From the NCBI GenBank assembly GCA_038503035.1, contig JAVSML010024331.1:248001-312000 (forward strand): a DNA stretch of 64,000 nucleotides, read 5' to 3'. The notes beneath the pieces are model-generated. The model was not told the origin of the DNA. It made no database searches and worked only from the letters and a program-made list of their open reading frames with translations. The position numbers and the translations under genes were made by a program. Below, one piece after another: positions 48,122-57,672 of this stretch (position 1 is its first letter; every line of letters starts with the position of its first letter). This DNA comes from Crocodylus rhombifer (Eukaryota > Chordata > Crocodylia > Crocodylidae).

Positions 48122-48957
48122 TCATAGTTTCATAGTCATTTGGTGTCAGAAGGGACCTGAACAGATCATCTAGTCTGACCCCCCACCACTGGTAGGAGCA
48201 CACACTGGGATCACATGACCCAGACAGGTGTTCGTCCAATCTCTTTTTGAATTTACCCAAGGTAGGAGCGAGGACCACTTCCCAGGGAAGTTGGTTCCAG
48301 ATCCTAGCCACCCTAACAGTGAAATAGTGCTTCCTAATCTCTAATCTGAACCTATTCTCCAGCAGCTTCTGGCCATTGTTCCTCTTTACCCCAGGTGCTG
48401 CTGGGGGGAATAGGGCCTTTCCTATTTGCTGCTGATCTCCCCTAACAAGTTTGTAGGCAGCCACCCAATCCCCCCTCAGCCTCCACTTGCTGAGGCTGAA
48501 CAGGTTCAGGTCCCTCAGCTTCTCCTCATAGGGCATGCCCTGTTGCCTTCCAGCCAAGCGGGTGGCCCTCCTCTGAACCCCCTCAAAGCAGCCCACATAC
48601 TTCTTAAAGTGCAGTGCCCAGAACTGGACACAGTACTCCAATTATGGCCTGACCAATGTCACATAGAGAGGAAGTATCACCTCTCTGGACTGGCTTGAGA
48701 TGTATCTTTGGATGCATGACAAGGTGCGGTTGGCTTTGCTGGCTGCGGTCTGGCATTGGCGGCTCATGTTCATCTTGGAGTCAATAATGACTCCAAGATC
48801 CCTTTCTGCCTCTGTGCTCACAAGGGGGGAGCTTCCCAGGTTGTATGTATGCTGTGGATTCCTTCTCCCCAGGTGCAGCACCCTGCATTTATCTACATTG
48901 AACATCACCCTGTTACTATCCACCCACTTCTGTAGTCTGTCTAAATTTAGCCAGGTC
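48122..48957 (-). mobile_element. CR1 LINE, about 0.84 kb, 5'-truncated (bottom strand)
   Basis: Read right to left this covers the C-terminal part of CR1 ORF2 and the 3' end. The bottom strand encodes, in two overlapping open frames (48,036-48,641 and 48,642-48,992), the post-catalytic region of reverse transcriptase: 'WVDSNRVMFNVDKCRVLHLG', 'ERDLGVIIDSKMNMS', then 'YCVQFWALHFKK', 'VQRRATRLAGRQQG', and 'YFTVRVARIWNQLPWEVV'. The catalytic FADD box lies upstream of the truncation. Only one frame change separates the pieces, so it is rather young. The 3' end is 'TCATAGTTTCATAGTCATTT'. It faces away from the long CR1 to its right. Confidence 0.95.
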
Positions 48958-49621
48958 TGCAGGCTGCTCCAGGTTCCAGCCAGGCCTGCCAAGCCTCAGG
49001 CACACCTGCAGACTGGCTGCAGGGGCCGGCTCCACATGCCACCAGACCACCCCCAGCAGCCTGCCCTGAGCTTGCATTTTGTATACCAGCACAGGCAGCC
49101 TGCCCACACCCCTGCCCCAGCCTGGCACCCACAGTGATACATCACTGAGGGAGGGCCCTTCAGCAACCCAGCAGTCCGTCCCACTGAGCTCCCCAACACC
49201 TTGGGGAACCCAGGCCAGTGTCTGCCGTGCCAGCTCCACAGTTTCAGCCCCTGCAATGAGATGCAGTCAGCCATGGCACTACCAGCCACCAGCAATGCCA
49301 GCTGCTCCCCAGGGAGGGACTCTGCCCAGGTGCCCCCCTACCATGCCCCACTTTCTGAGGACAGCACCCACAGCCACACTTCATCACCAACAGCCATAAC
49401 CGGGTGGAGCTGGCAGCCAGCCCTGGCCATGTGGTAAGCCCTGAATTGGCGGGGAGGCCTGCCCCTGCCCCCACTCCCTACCCGGCACACCTGTACTCCC
49501 CTGGGCCTGGGTTGCCTCCCCCCAAGCACACAAGGAGGTGGGAGACAGTGTACAACTTTACTGAGCATCCCCATGGCCCCACAGCTAGGCAAACAAGGGC
49601 CTTTCGCACACTGAGGAATGA
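48958..49621. other. GC-rich interval between two CR1 copies; possible CR1 5' region
   Basis: This very GC- and Pro-codon-rich stretch lies between the truncation point of the bottom-strand CR1 and the first recognisable ORF1 sequence of the top-strand CR1. It may be the 5' UTR or N-terminal ORF1 of the latter. Open frames on both strands (for example 49,079-49,399 and 49,404-49,811) have no domain that I know. Confidence 0.4.
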
Positions 49622-50611
49622 ATCGGGGGGGGGGGGGCGCAGCCTACCCAGGGCTTGTCTGAGGCCTCCACCCAGACAGAGCCAATGGGGGGGCTGGCAT
49701 CCCCCACCCCCTGGCCTGTGGGTGTTTGTCAGCAAGGCCCGGGGGGCAGAGATTGGGGACCCCCACACCTGTCCTGCAGGCCCTGCCTTAGGGCCCCGGA
49801 GGCGCAGGTGAGGGAGCTCCAGGAGGAGGTTAGCAGGCTAAGGGTAATCAGGGAGGCGGAGGATGAAATTGACAGCTATTTCCTTTCCCTGCAGGGCAAC
49901 ACACCCAAGGAAGAAGCACCTCGGGAAGTGCTTCCACTGCAGAGTAGCAGATGGTCACCTCCAGAACCAGGGCTGCTCACAGCACAACAGTACCACTTCC
50001 TCCAGTCCAGCTGGAGAACAGGTACGAGGCCCTGGCAACTCTGGAGGAGAAGGAAGGAGAGGAGGCAACTCCACACTCTCCATGATCCAAGCAAGCCAAA
50101 GGAGCCAAGCAGTCCTGGAGGAAAAAGCGTCATAGGCAACTCCATCCTGAGAGGTATGGAGGGCCCCATCTGTTGCCAGCACGCCTCGACATGCAAGATC
50201 TACTGCCTATCTGGAGCAAAGATTCAGGATGTGAAGGGGATGATCCAGGCCATGATCCAGCCCACCGATTACTACCCCATGGTCCTAATCCATGTGGGAA
50301 CCAATGATGTGACCAGGAGAAGCCCTGATCTGATGGCAGACTACCATGCTCCGGGGGGCATGCTGAAGGAGGTAGGTGAACAGGTGGTTTTCTCTTCTGT
50401 CCTACCAGTGAACGGACATGGAAGACGGCATGAGATGTGCATTGCAGAGACCAACTGGCAGCTTTCGGAATGGTGTCTCGAGGCAGGCTTTGGCTTCCTC
50501 GACAACGACCCACACATCACGACAAGAGACATGCTTGGATGGGATGGGCTCAACCTTTCCCCTAAAGGCAAATGTGTGTTTTCTTCTAGGTTGGTGGATC
50601 TCCTCCAGTGA
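49622..50611 (+). CDS. CR1 ORF1 protein with SGNH-esterase domain
   Basis: The frame is open from a stop at 49,619 to a stop after 50,611; the first ATG is at 49,685, giving about 308 residues. The N-terminal part has 'STQTEP' and a CRPC motif with nearby Cys, like the zinc-binding region of CR1 ORF1. A short coiled coil follows ('VRELQEEVSRLRVIREAEDE', about 49,807-49,866). The C-terminal half is the SGNH hydrolase domain known from CR1 ORF1: block I 'GNSILRG' with the nucleophile Ser at 50,141, block III 'HVGTND' at 50,291, and block V 'DGLNLSPKG' at 50,543. In the family block V is normally D-x-x-H; here the His position is Asn (AAC at 50,552), so esterase activity is probably lost. The frame itself is intact, which is unusual beside a broken ORF2. 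No ribosome-entry feature is evident. Confidence 0.85.
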   Translation: MGGGGAQPTQGLSEASTQTEPMGGLASPTPWPVGVCQQGPGGRDWGPPHLSCRPCLRAPEAQVRELQEEVSRLRVIREAEDEIDSYFLSLQGNTPKEEAPREVLPLQSSRWSPPEPGLLTAQQYHFLQSSWRTGTRPWQLWRRRKERRQLHTLHDPSKPKEPSSPGGKSVIGNSILRGMEGPICCQHASTCKIYCLSGAKIQDVKGMIQAMIQPTDYYPMVLIHVGTNDVTRRSPDLMADYHAPGGMLKEVGEQVVFSSVLPVNGHGRRHEMCIAETNWQLSEWCLEAGFGFLDNDPHITTRDMLGWDGLNLSPKGKCVFSSRLVDLLQ

Positions 50612-50790
50612 ACTTTAAACTAGGATCGTTGAGGGAAGGGGAAGACGAGGGCAGAGGACGCCTTGGACTGCCAAACCAAGCAACACCCACAAGCACAGCC
50701 CAGCCTAGACAGATGAGCGGAACATATACACAGGTAAGCAACAGGGGCCAGGGCAATGCTGAGAGTAGGGGGCCAGTGCACACATCCTCA

Positions 50791-51846
50791 GGAGGCCTCA
50801 AATGCCTCTACACAAACGTCCATAGTATGGGAAACAAGTAAGAGAAACTTACTCTCCTGCTAGCTGACACCAACCCAAACATAGTGAGGCTCACTGAAAC
50901 GTGGTGGGACCCAACACATGACTGGGCAGTGAATATCAAGGGATATAGGCTGTACATGAAGGATAGGACAGGGAGGAAAGGTGGGGGCGTGGTGCTCTAC
51001 ATTAAGGAGGAATACACATCCTCATCAATTAGCAAAGAATCAGAGGAGGGGTACTCTGAAGTGCTCTGGCTTAGAATTCAAGGCAGTTGAGGGGAAAGAG
51101 ACTTAACGGTGAGGGTCTACTACAGACCACCCAACCAAGGGGAAGAGCTAGACCAGGAATTCTTAAGTCGGCTCATGGAGGTAGTTAGGTGAAAGGATGT
51201 GGACATCATGGGTGACCTGAACTTTCCAGACATCTGCTGGGAAAAGCAGTCAGCCACATCTGACCGTTCATGTAGGTTCCTAGCCAGAATGCAGGACCTT
51301 CATCTAACCCAGGAGGTGCACAGCTCCACCAGAGGAGACACCTTGTTGGACCTGGTGCTGGCCACCAGCGATGACCTGGTGAGGGGGCTGCAGCTGCTCA
51401 ACCACCTGGGCAACAGCAACCATCGCCTGCTGGAATTCACCATTCAGTGCAAGGTGGCAAAGTCCTACAGCAAGGCAGCAGCCCTAGATTTCAGGAGGGT
51501 GAACTTCAATGAGCTAAGGAGAATAGTCGGGGAAGCACTGAGGTCCCGGGGGGGAGGGGAGCCAGGTGTCCAAGAAGACTGGTTGCTCCTTAAGGAGAGG
51601 ATCCTCCAAGATCAAAGGGAGGTAATCCCAACAGGGATCAAAGGGGGCAGGAGGGTGCAAAAGCCACTATGGCTCACCAAAAGCATCTGGGAATGTCTCC
51701 TAGCTAAAAGGGAGGCGCACACCAAGGAGGACAATACTGCAGTTGCTTGGGGATGCAGGGGGGTAATCAGGAAGGTCAAGGTGGAGACGGAACTGGGACT
51801 AGCTTCCCAGATCAAGGACAACAGGAAGTCCTTTTTTAGTACATAG
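50791..51846 (+). pseudogene. CR1 ORF2, endonuclease domain (three stops)
   Basis: A single frame encodes an apurinic/apyrimidinic-type endonuclease. 'LKCLYTNVHSMGNK' is the N-terminal strand with the conserved Asn, 'RLTETWW' carries the catalytic Glu, 'GGGVVLYIKE' follows, then 'MGDLNFPDICW' with the D-x-N pair, and 'SNHRLLEF' with the terminal His (family S-D-H; here S-N-H). In-frame stops lie at 50,839 (TAA), 51,088 (TGA) and 51,190 (TGA), with another at 51,844. Except for those stops the frame is unbroken for over 1 kb. The region from about 51,500 to the end is the linker before the reverse transcriptase. In the living family the enzyme nicks target DNA for reverse transcription. Confidence 0.9.
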
Positions 51847-53626
51847 AGGGGGAAAAAATGGTTCCAGGTAAGGTGGGGCCCCTGCAAGACACACTAGGAA
51901 ATTTGGTTGTCATACCAGACAACAAAGCTAACCTATTTAACAACTTCTTTGCCTCCATTTTCCTGAGCAGGGACTGGAACAGCCACCCCCCACTCTGGGC
52001 CCCCCTTATACTCCACGGGAGGCACACCTAGGCCAAGCGTTAGTGAGGAACTAGTTAGGGAACTTCTGGAGGGACTGGATGTATTCAAATCAGCTGGTCT
52101 GGATGATCTCCACCCCAGAGTACTGAGGGAATTAGCTGAGGTCATTGCGGGACACCTGCCACAGCTTTACGAGCACTCATGGTGCTCTGGTGTGGTGCCA
52201 GAGGACTGGAAGAGGGCCAATGTGGTTCCCATCTTCAAAAAGAGGAGGAAGGAGGACCCGGGAAACTAGGCCAGTTAGTCTTACCTCAATCCTGGGTAAG
52301 CTTTTTGAGAGAATTATTCTGATACATGTCCATGAGCGGCCAGCGGGGGAGCGTATGCTTAGGGGCAGCCAACACGGATTCATTAGAGGCAGGTCCTGTC
52401 AGACCAACCTGGTGGCCTTCTATGACCAGGTCACCAAATCCTTAGATGCAGAGGTAGCAGTGGACGTAGTCTTCCTGAACTTTCGGAAGGCCTTCGACGC
52501 TGTCTCTCACCCTGTTCTCATTAAAAAACTGGGAGACTGTGGTGTTGACACCCACACAGTCAAATGGGTCGCCAACTGGCTGGAGGGCCATATGCAGAGA
52601 GTGGTAGTGGATGGGTCATTTTCAACCTGGAGGGATGTGGGCAGTGGGGTTCCACAGGGCTGGGTCCTCGGGTCCGCACTGTTCAACATCTTCATCAGTG
52701 ACTTGGACGAGGGGGTAAAAAGCACCCTGTTCAAATTTGCTGATGACACTAAGATGTGGGGGGATATGGGCACGCTAGAAGGGAGGAATAGGCAATCGGA
52801 CCTAGACAGGTTACAGTGGTGGGCAGATGACAACAGGATGGCATTCAACACTGACAAGTGCAAGGTGCTGCACCTGGGGAGGAAGAACCAGCAGCATACC
52901 TACAGGCTGGGGAACTCCCTTCTTGTCAGTGCAGAGGCAGAAAAGGATCTTGGAGTCATCATTGATGCCAGAATTAACATGGGCCGACAATGGGGATTCA
53001 GTCATGCACCTTGTCATGGATCCACAGATGCATCTCGAGCAGATCCAAGGAGGTGATACTCCCCCTCTATGCGGCACTGGTCAGGCCACAGCTGGAGTAC
53101 TGCGTTCAGTTCTGGGCGCCGCACTTCAGGAGGGATGTGGACAACATGGAGAGGGTCCAGAGGAGGGCCACTCACATGATCAGGGGGCAGCAGGGCAGGC
53201 CCTACAAGGAGAAGCTACAGGATGTGAACCTGTTCAGCCTCCACAAGAGAAGGCTGAGGGGGGATCTAGTGGCCTGTTACAAACTAGTCAGAGGGGACCA
53301 GCAGGTGAATTTTTATTGTAAGGTAAGAAAATAGTCTAGATCAGTGGTTCTTAATCTTTTTATACTCAAAGCACTCCTTGTTAGCCTCTAAATACCCTGC
53401 CAAGAACCTACTACAGTCCCTCTTCCCCCCTGCAGCACTACCAGGAGTGACTAGAAATAAAGGTCACAAGCTGGCAGAGGGTAGATTCAGACTAGACATC
53501 AGGAGACGCTACTTCACTGTCAGGGTGGCTAGGACCTGGAACCAACTTCCAAGCGAAGTGGTGCTGGCTCCTACCCTGGGGGTCTTTAAGAGGAGGCTAG
53601 ATGTACACCTTGGTGGGGTTGTTTGA
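51847..53626 (+). pseudogene. CR1 ORF2, reverse transcriptase domain (frameshifted, interrupted)
   Basis: After frame changes near 51,860-52,010 the sequence enters 'KSAGLDDLHPRVLRELAEV' (about 52,089-52,145) and the fingers region ending 'VVPIFKKRRKEDPGN' near 52,265, where one indel moves the frame. The longest frame, 52,145-53,056, carries 'GSQHGFIRGRSCQTNL', 'FRKAFDAVSH' (palm motif A), 'GVPQGWVLGSALFNIFISDL', and the catalytic 'FADDTKMWG' with the Asp pair at 52,742-52,747. A small deletion near 52,985 shifts into 52,990-53,334 ('LYAALVRPQLEYCVQFWAPH'). A 111-bp foreign segment at 53,305-53,415 separates this from the C-terminal end 53,416-53,626 ('RFRLDIRRRYFTVRVARTWN'). The catalytic residues themselves are kept. 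Confidence 0.92.
53305..53415. repeat. 111-bp direct repeat, copy 1 (inserted in CR1 ORF2)
   Basis: This segment is identical over 111 of 111 bases to 56,132-56,242. It begins 'GTGAATTTTTATTGTAAGG' and ends 'GAACCTACTACA'. It interrupts the CR1 coding region between '...GDQQ' and '...LFPPAA', with roughly a dozen CR1 bases lost. It contains 'CAGTGGTTCTTAATCTTTTT' at 53,342, similar to a hAT left terminus, but no right terminus. Confidence 0.97.
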
Positions 53627-53712
53627 CCCCAGTACTCTTTCCTGCCATGGCAGGGGGTTGGACTTGATGATCTGCTCAGGTCCCTTCCGACCCTACTAAC
53701 TATCAAACTATG

Positions 53713-54530
53713 AGTCAATGCTGGCAGTATTGTCCTCAACTACAGGAGGTTGTTGGGCAGCCTGGGCTTGCCCCCCCAGGTCAAAGCTCTGATGCACAGG
53801 TGTGCCCAGGGCAGCATGGCCATCAGCAGCAGCAGGCCATAGAGATTCAAGCACCTCTTGCTCAGTAAAAACCGGTCCTTGCACACCACCTGAGGCACAC
53901 ATAGCAGGGGCACACTTGGGTCACAGTGGCAGCATAGGGAGGGCTATCCCCAGGGCACCACCCTGGAGAAGACCCCTGTGGGGAGGGTGGGGACGCATGT
54001 AGCTCCTCATCTCAGTCATCCAGGAGGCTTGTGCCCCCTGAGCTCGGGCACCATGGGCTGGGAGGCAGCACAGCAGAGCGGTTGAGGGAAAGTGGGGGCA
54101 GCATGGGCTGGAGCTGCAGCAGCAGGTGCTGCCAGAAGCTTGGCCTGTCCTGCCCTGGGAACGCAGTGGGGGAGGCAGACTGCAGAGAAAAGGGGTCAGC
54201 CAGTGACTGCCTGGGCCTGGGGGGAGAGGGGCTCTGTTTTTTAGGGAGGGAGCAGGAAGGAGGGCTCTGGTTGATGTGAGAGGAATAAAAACTTGTTCTT
54301 GTGAGATCTGTCTGCAGTGAGCGTGGTGCTGGGGGTCCATAGGTGGTGGTGTAGGCAGGATACATCAGCGAGTGCTGGAGGAAGTAGTCGGCCAGCACCT
54401 CCAGCACCTGGTGCCCTGATCCCCACTGGTGAGTATATGGCTCTCCTGGTGCCTCGTCAAGGGGGACCCACTGCTGCTGGTAAGTGCTCTTGCTGCCAGG
54501 TGTCCTCCGTGTGCCATTCCTCCTAGGTTC
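53713..54530. other. GC-rich DNA, possible 3' part of the Harbinger element
   Basis: This lies between the CR1 3' end and the recognisable transposase remnant. Open frames on both strands (for example 53,921-54,340 and 54,012-54,407 on the bottom strand, Pro/Ser-rich) have no domain. It may hold the downstream end of the bottom-strand Harbinger element; no terminal repeat was identified. Confidence 0.4.
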
Positions 54531-55395
54531 AGGCCTTGCAGAACAGCTCCCCTAGGTCTCACAAATGTTATGCAGCACACACACTGTGACAATGACCCAG
54601 GGGAGGCTGTCCTTGGTGAACTCAAGGTGGGTGAGGGTTCATGAGCATCCCTTTAGATGGCCAAAGGTGCACTGCACTAGGATGTGGGTCTGACCCAGGC
54701 AGCAGTTTCAGTGGGCCTGGCAGGGGTCCAGCTGGCTTGTGTAGGGCTTCATGAGCCAGGGCAGAAGTGGGTAGGTGGGGTCCCTGAGGAGGGAAAGGAC
54801 CACCACGGCATCCAGCTGTAGGTCCAGCACCCCCGGCCTGAAGTTCCAACTCTTCATTAAGCTCAGCAGGCTGGAGTTCCTGAAGTTGACTGCCCACCCA
54901 GCTGGCCCTCATGTATATGAAAGCTCTGCAGTGGTCTATGATGGCACTATGGAGTGAAAGCCCCTCCAACTGTAACAGAGGCAGTCTCTTTGACAGGGTT
55001 ATGGGTCCCATCCAGGGTCCCGATGCACTGGGGGAAGCCCAGGGCACAGAACTCCACCACCACCATCAGGGGTTCATGCACGCAGAGCACCATGTGCCCC
55101 AGCACATCCTGGAGGGTTCTGCACACCTCCAAGACAGCCTCCCTGGCCGTGGCCTTGCTCAAGCCAAAGAGGTGGCCAATGTACTGCAGGCTGGTGGGCA
55201 TAGCCAGGTTGAGCAGGCCAAGGGCCAGGTAGGTGTCTGCATGCCAGTGTGCTGCTGCTGCTGGTATGCCTGGAGCTGCTCAAGAAGGCCCCTGAAGCTC
55301 CTGATGGCCTTGGTCATCCTTAAAACCTCCAGCCACTGCTCATTGTCCCAGATGTGCTGGATGATGTGCCATCACCAGTCCTGGCTGGCCCAATG
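54531..55395 (-). pseudogene. PIF/Harbinger (HARBI1-like) transposase remnant
   Basis: Read right to left, several frames rebuild a Harbinger-type DDE transposase. First comes 'IWDNEQWLEVLRMTK' near 55,310-55,360, then in frame 54,947-55,201 'PTSLQYIGHLFGLSKATARE', the 'VCRTLQDVL' helix and 'LGFPQCIGTLDGTHNPV', with the first catalytic Asp at 55,010-55,012. After a frameshift come 'RDPTYPLLPWLMKPY' with the second Asp at 54,780, then a stop, then 'VQCTFGHLKG' near 54,650-54,680, and 'VCVLHNIC' near 54,570-54,595. In the family the third acidic residue sits in a 'VE.AFGRLK' block; here that Glu is Gln. With frameshifts, stops and the lost Glu it cannot be active. In intact elements this enzyme cuts and pastes the transposon with a partner Myb-like protein, which I did not find here. 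Confidence 0.88.
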
Positions 55396-56131
55396 GGCCC
55401 AGAGGTGGCAGGACTGGAGGCCTAGGAGGGTGACGGAGGCCCCAGTGGTGGCATTCTGGAGCCTGTTGTCAGTGTCCCTGCTAGGATTCAGTCAGGCAGA
55501 TGGGGTCAAGGCAACAGGTGTGTGGTGGTGGCCTGGCAGGCAGCTGCTGCATGTGAGAGAGCCAAGAGGTCCCAGACAGCCACAGGCCAGGGGGCAGTCA
55601 GCAGGGTGGGCCAGCAGACCCAGCATAGTGGCCATCAGGCTCATGGAGTGTTGGTCACTGCTACTAGGGGCAGGGGCTAGAGCAGTCATAGTGCAGGGAG
55701 GCACAAGAGACAAGGAGAGCACTGCCATGTGCTGTCCCTGTGCTGGGCATGCTACTCCTGGCCAAGGAAGTGGGTCTGCCTTTTGAAGAGGGCTGGCAGC
55801 CAGAGCTCCCCCAAATGGCAGCAGAGGCAGCAGAGGTCCATTTCAGCACCCCAGGAAGAGAGAACAGATTTGCAACAAATCTGCTCCTGCTTCCTGCACA
55901 TGTAGACACTTGCCTGGTACCATTTACTTGCGAGTAAACTGGTGCCACAGCAAATGCATGTGCAGATATAATCTACACCTCACTATCATCACAAATATTA
56001 GAGATGTAAAAATAGATTTCACTCCAATTTTTTTTTTAATTTTCCCTTCTCAACATTAGCCAGCCACCAATAGAAACTGTTGAAAAAGGTTAAAAAAGAA
56101 CTGCATGCCAATTTTTTATAATAGCAAGCTA
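55396..56131. other. Flank of the Harbinger remnant with a small hairpin
   Basis: GC-rich until about 55,860, AT-rich after 55,980. At about 55,917-55,951 'GGTACCATTTACT' faces its near complement 'AGTAAACTGGTGCC' across a 4-base loop, followed by 'GCACATG..GTAGA' type motifs like those at MITE ends in this window. It may be the 5' end of the Harbinger element; this is a guess. Confidence 0.4.
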
Positions 56132-56242
56132 GTGAATTTTTATTGTAAGGTAAGAAAATAGTCTAGATCAGTGGTTCTTAATCTTTTTATACTCAAAGCA
56201 CTCCTTGTTAGCCTCTAAATACCCTGCCAAGAACCTACTACA
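56132..56242. repeat. 111-bp direct repeat, copy 2 (likely donor)
   Basis: This is identical to 53,305-53,415. The flanks differ completely from those of copy 1. Since copy 1 is plainly foreign to the CR1 it interrupts, this site is the more natural source. The hAT-like 'CAGTGGTTCTT' box lies at 56,169. Confidence 0.97.
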
Positions 56243-57227
56243 TTTTGAATGGCAGATCAGGCAGAAGACAATGTCAGGATCTCAGTGAGTGTAAAGACAG
56301 AAGAAGACTGCAGCAAGATGGAGGTTTCCTGTCATCTAGGGTTCTTCATTGTCACTGGGCTTAGATCTCCACCTTGTCAAAATCGTGCCAAGGTTGTCTT
56401 TTCCATATATCGGCTTACTCACAAAGTCTTCTATCTCAGAAAACAACATTCTCTCCTGTACCAAACTCCAAAAGCCCTGTAGTGATGGACTAGCAGGTGA
56501 TAGCCTGATGGTTGTCTTACACCTTGGTTGAGACAGGGATGCAATTCAGCAGTAGTTACCATGGTAGAGCACTCCTCTGCTCACCCAACATGGGGAAGGG
56601 CCTAAAAAAGGTGCCCTAAACCAAGGCTGTCTCATCTGCTCCTGGCTGGATAAATATGTCCAGCAGGATCACGCTCTCTGCAGTCAAAAACATCATAAGA
56701 CAATGATTTTCACAACATGAAAATGTTGTGCGAAATGTTCGCACCTTAATGGATAACCAAGACAAAAAATGACTAGAAAGAATGGCCGTTGTCCCCAGGG
56801 AAGTACTGAGAAAAAAACATTGATGCTGCAGCTCTGAGTGAGATAAGATAACTGGATGAGGGTCACCTGAGGGAAGAGGATGGAGGCTACATCTCCTATA
56901 CGGGGAAACCAGCACAGGACAGATGCATTCACTGTCAGCTTCACCATCAAGAATCAGCTCATCAGTCAACTTCTGGAGCTCCCTGGGGGCATTAATGAAC
57001 ATCTTATGACCCTTTGTCTTAAGCTCAGCAACCAGTATGCCACTATCAACACTGCGTATGCCCCAGTGCTTAATAGTGATGATGATATACTCCTCCAACC
57101 TTGACCACATTCTGACTTATACTTGCAAGAACAAAATCATTCTCCTTGGTGACTTTCATGCCAGAGCTGGACATGACCATGAACTATGGAGTGACACCAC
57201 TGGGAAGAAGACTGCAAAAGGGCAAAT

Positions 57228-57672
57228 TCAGTGTCCATCTTTAAGAAAGGGAAGGAGGAGAGCCCAGGGAACTACAGCCTCACCTCAGTCCTTGGAAAAA
57301 TCATAGAGCAGGCCCTCAAGGCATTAATTGCTAAGCACTTTGAGAATAAGGTGATTAGGAACAGTCAGCATGTTTTCACAGAAAGAGCTAGTCATGGCTG
57401 ACAACTTGATTGCCTTCTATGAAAAGACGACTGACTGTGGATGCAGGGAGAACAGTGGATGTGATTTACTTTGACTTTAGCAAGGCTTTTGATACTGTCT
57501 CCCACAACATTCTCATAAGCAAGCTAAGGAAGTATTGGTTGGATGAATGGACTACAAGGTGGATAGAAGACTGGCTGGATCATTGGGTTCAGAAGAGAGT
57601 AATCAATGGCCTGATGTCTGTTGGCAGCTGGTATCAAGTGGAGAGCCCCAAGGGTTGGTTCTGGGTCTGGTT
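57228..57672 (+). mobile_element. CR1 LINE (top strand), left piece of a split copy
   Basis: This begins in the reverse transcriptase fingers ('FKKGKEESPGNYSLTSVLGK' near 57,240-57,300), continues through 'NSQHVFTERA', 'DFSKAFDTVSHNI' (palm motif A, 57,473-57,510) and 'GSWYQVESPKG', and is cut at 57,672 in the 'PQGSVLGPVLF' region. The rest of the same element resumes at 58,730. It is inserted in the endonuclease region of the older LINE. Several frameshifts are present. Confidence 0.88.

Larger units (their letters stand above)
49622..53712 (+). mobile_element. Nearly full-length CR1 LINE (top strand)
   Basis: A CR1 non-LTR retrotransposon with ORF1, ORF2 (endonuclease plus reverse transcriptase) and the 3' end. 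The order matches complete CR1 elements: coiled-coil and esterase ORF1, a short spacer with 'TTTAAACTAGGATCGTTG', then ORF2. It ends at 'CCTACTAACTATCAAACTAT' near 53,712. The 5' boundary is uncertain; a G13 run at 49,625-49,637 marks the first firm sequence. ORF1 is open, but ORF2 has several stops and at least three frame changes, plus a 111-bp foreign insert at 53,305. It is therefore dead, but it is the best-preserved autonomous element of the window. Confidence 0.93.

Noticed and set aside
53305..53415. The 111-bp segment as an intact hAT MITE insertion
   Set aside because: Only a left-terminus-like box ('CAGTGGTTCTT') is present, 37 bp inside the repeat; there is no right terminus and no 8-bp target duplication.
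54911..55786. A 291-codon top-strand frame across the Harbinger region
   Set aside because: It is the antisense shadow of the transposase remnant, whose motifs are on the bottom strand. No domain is seen in the top-strand product.
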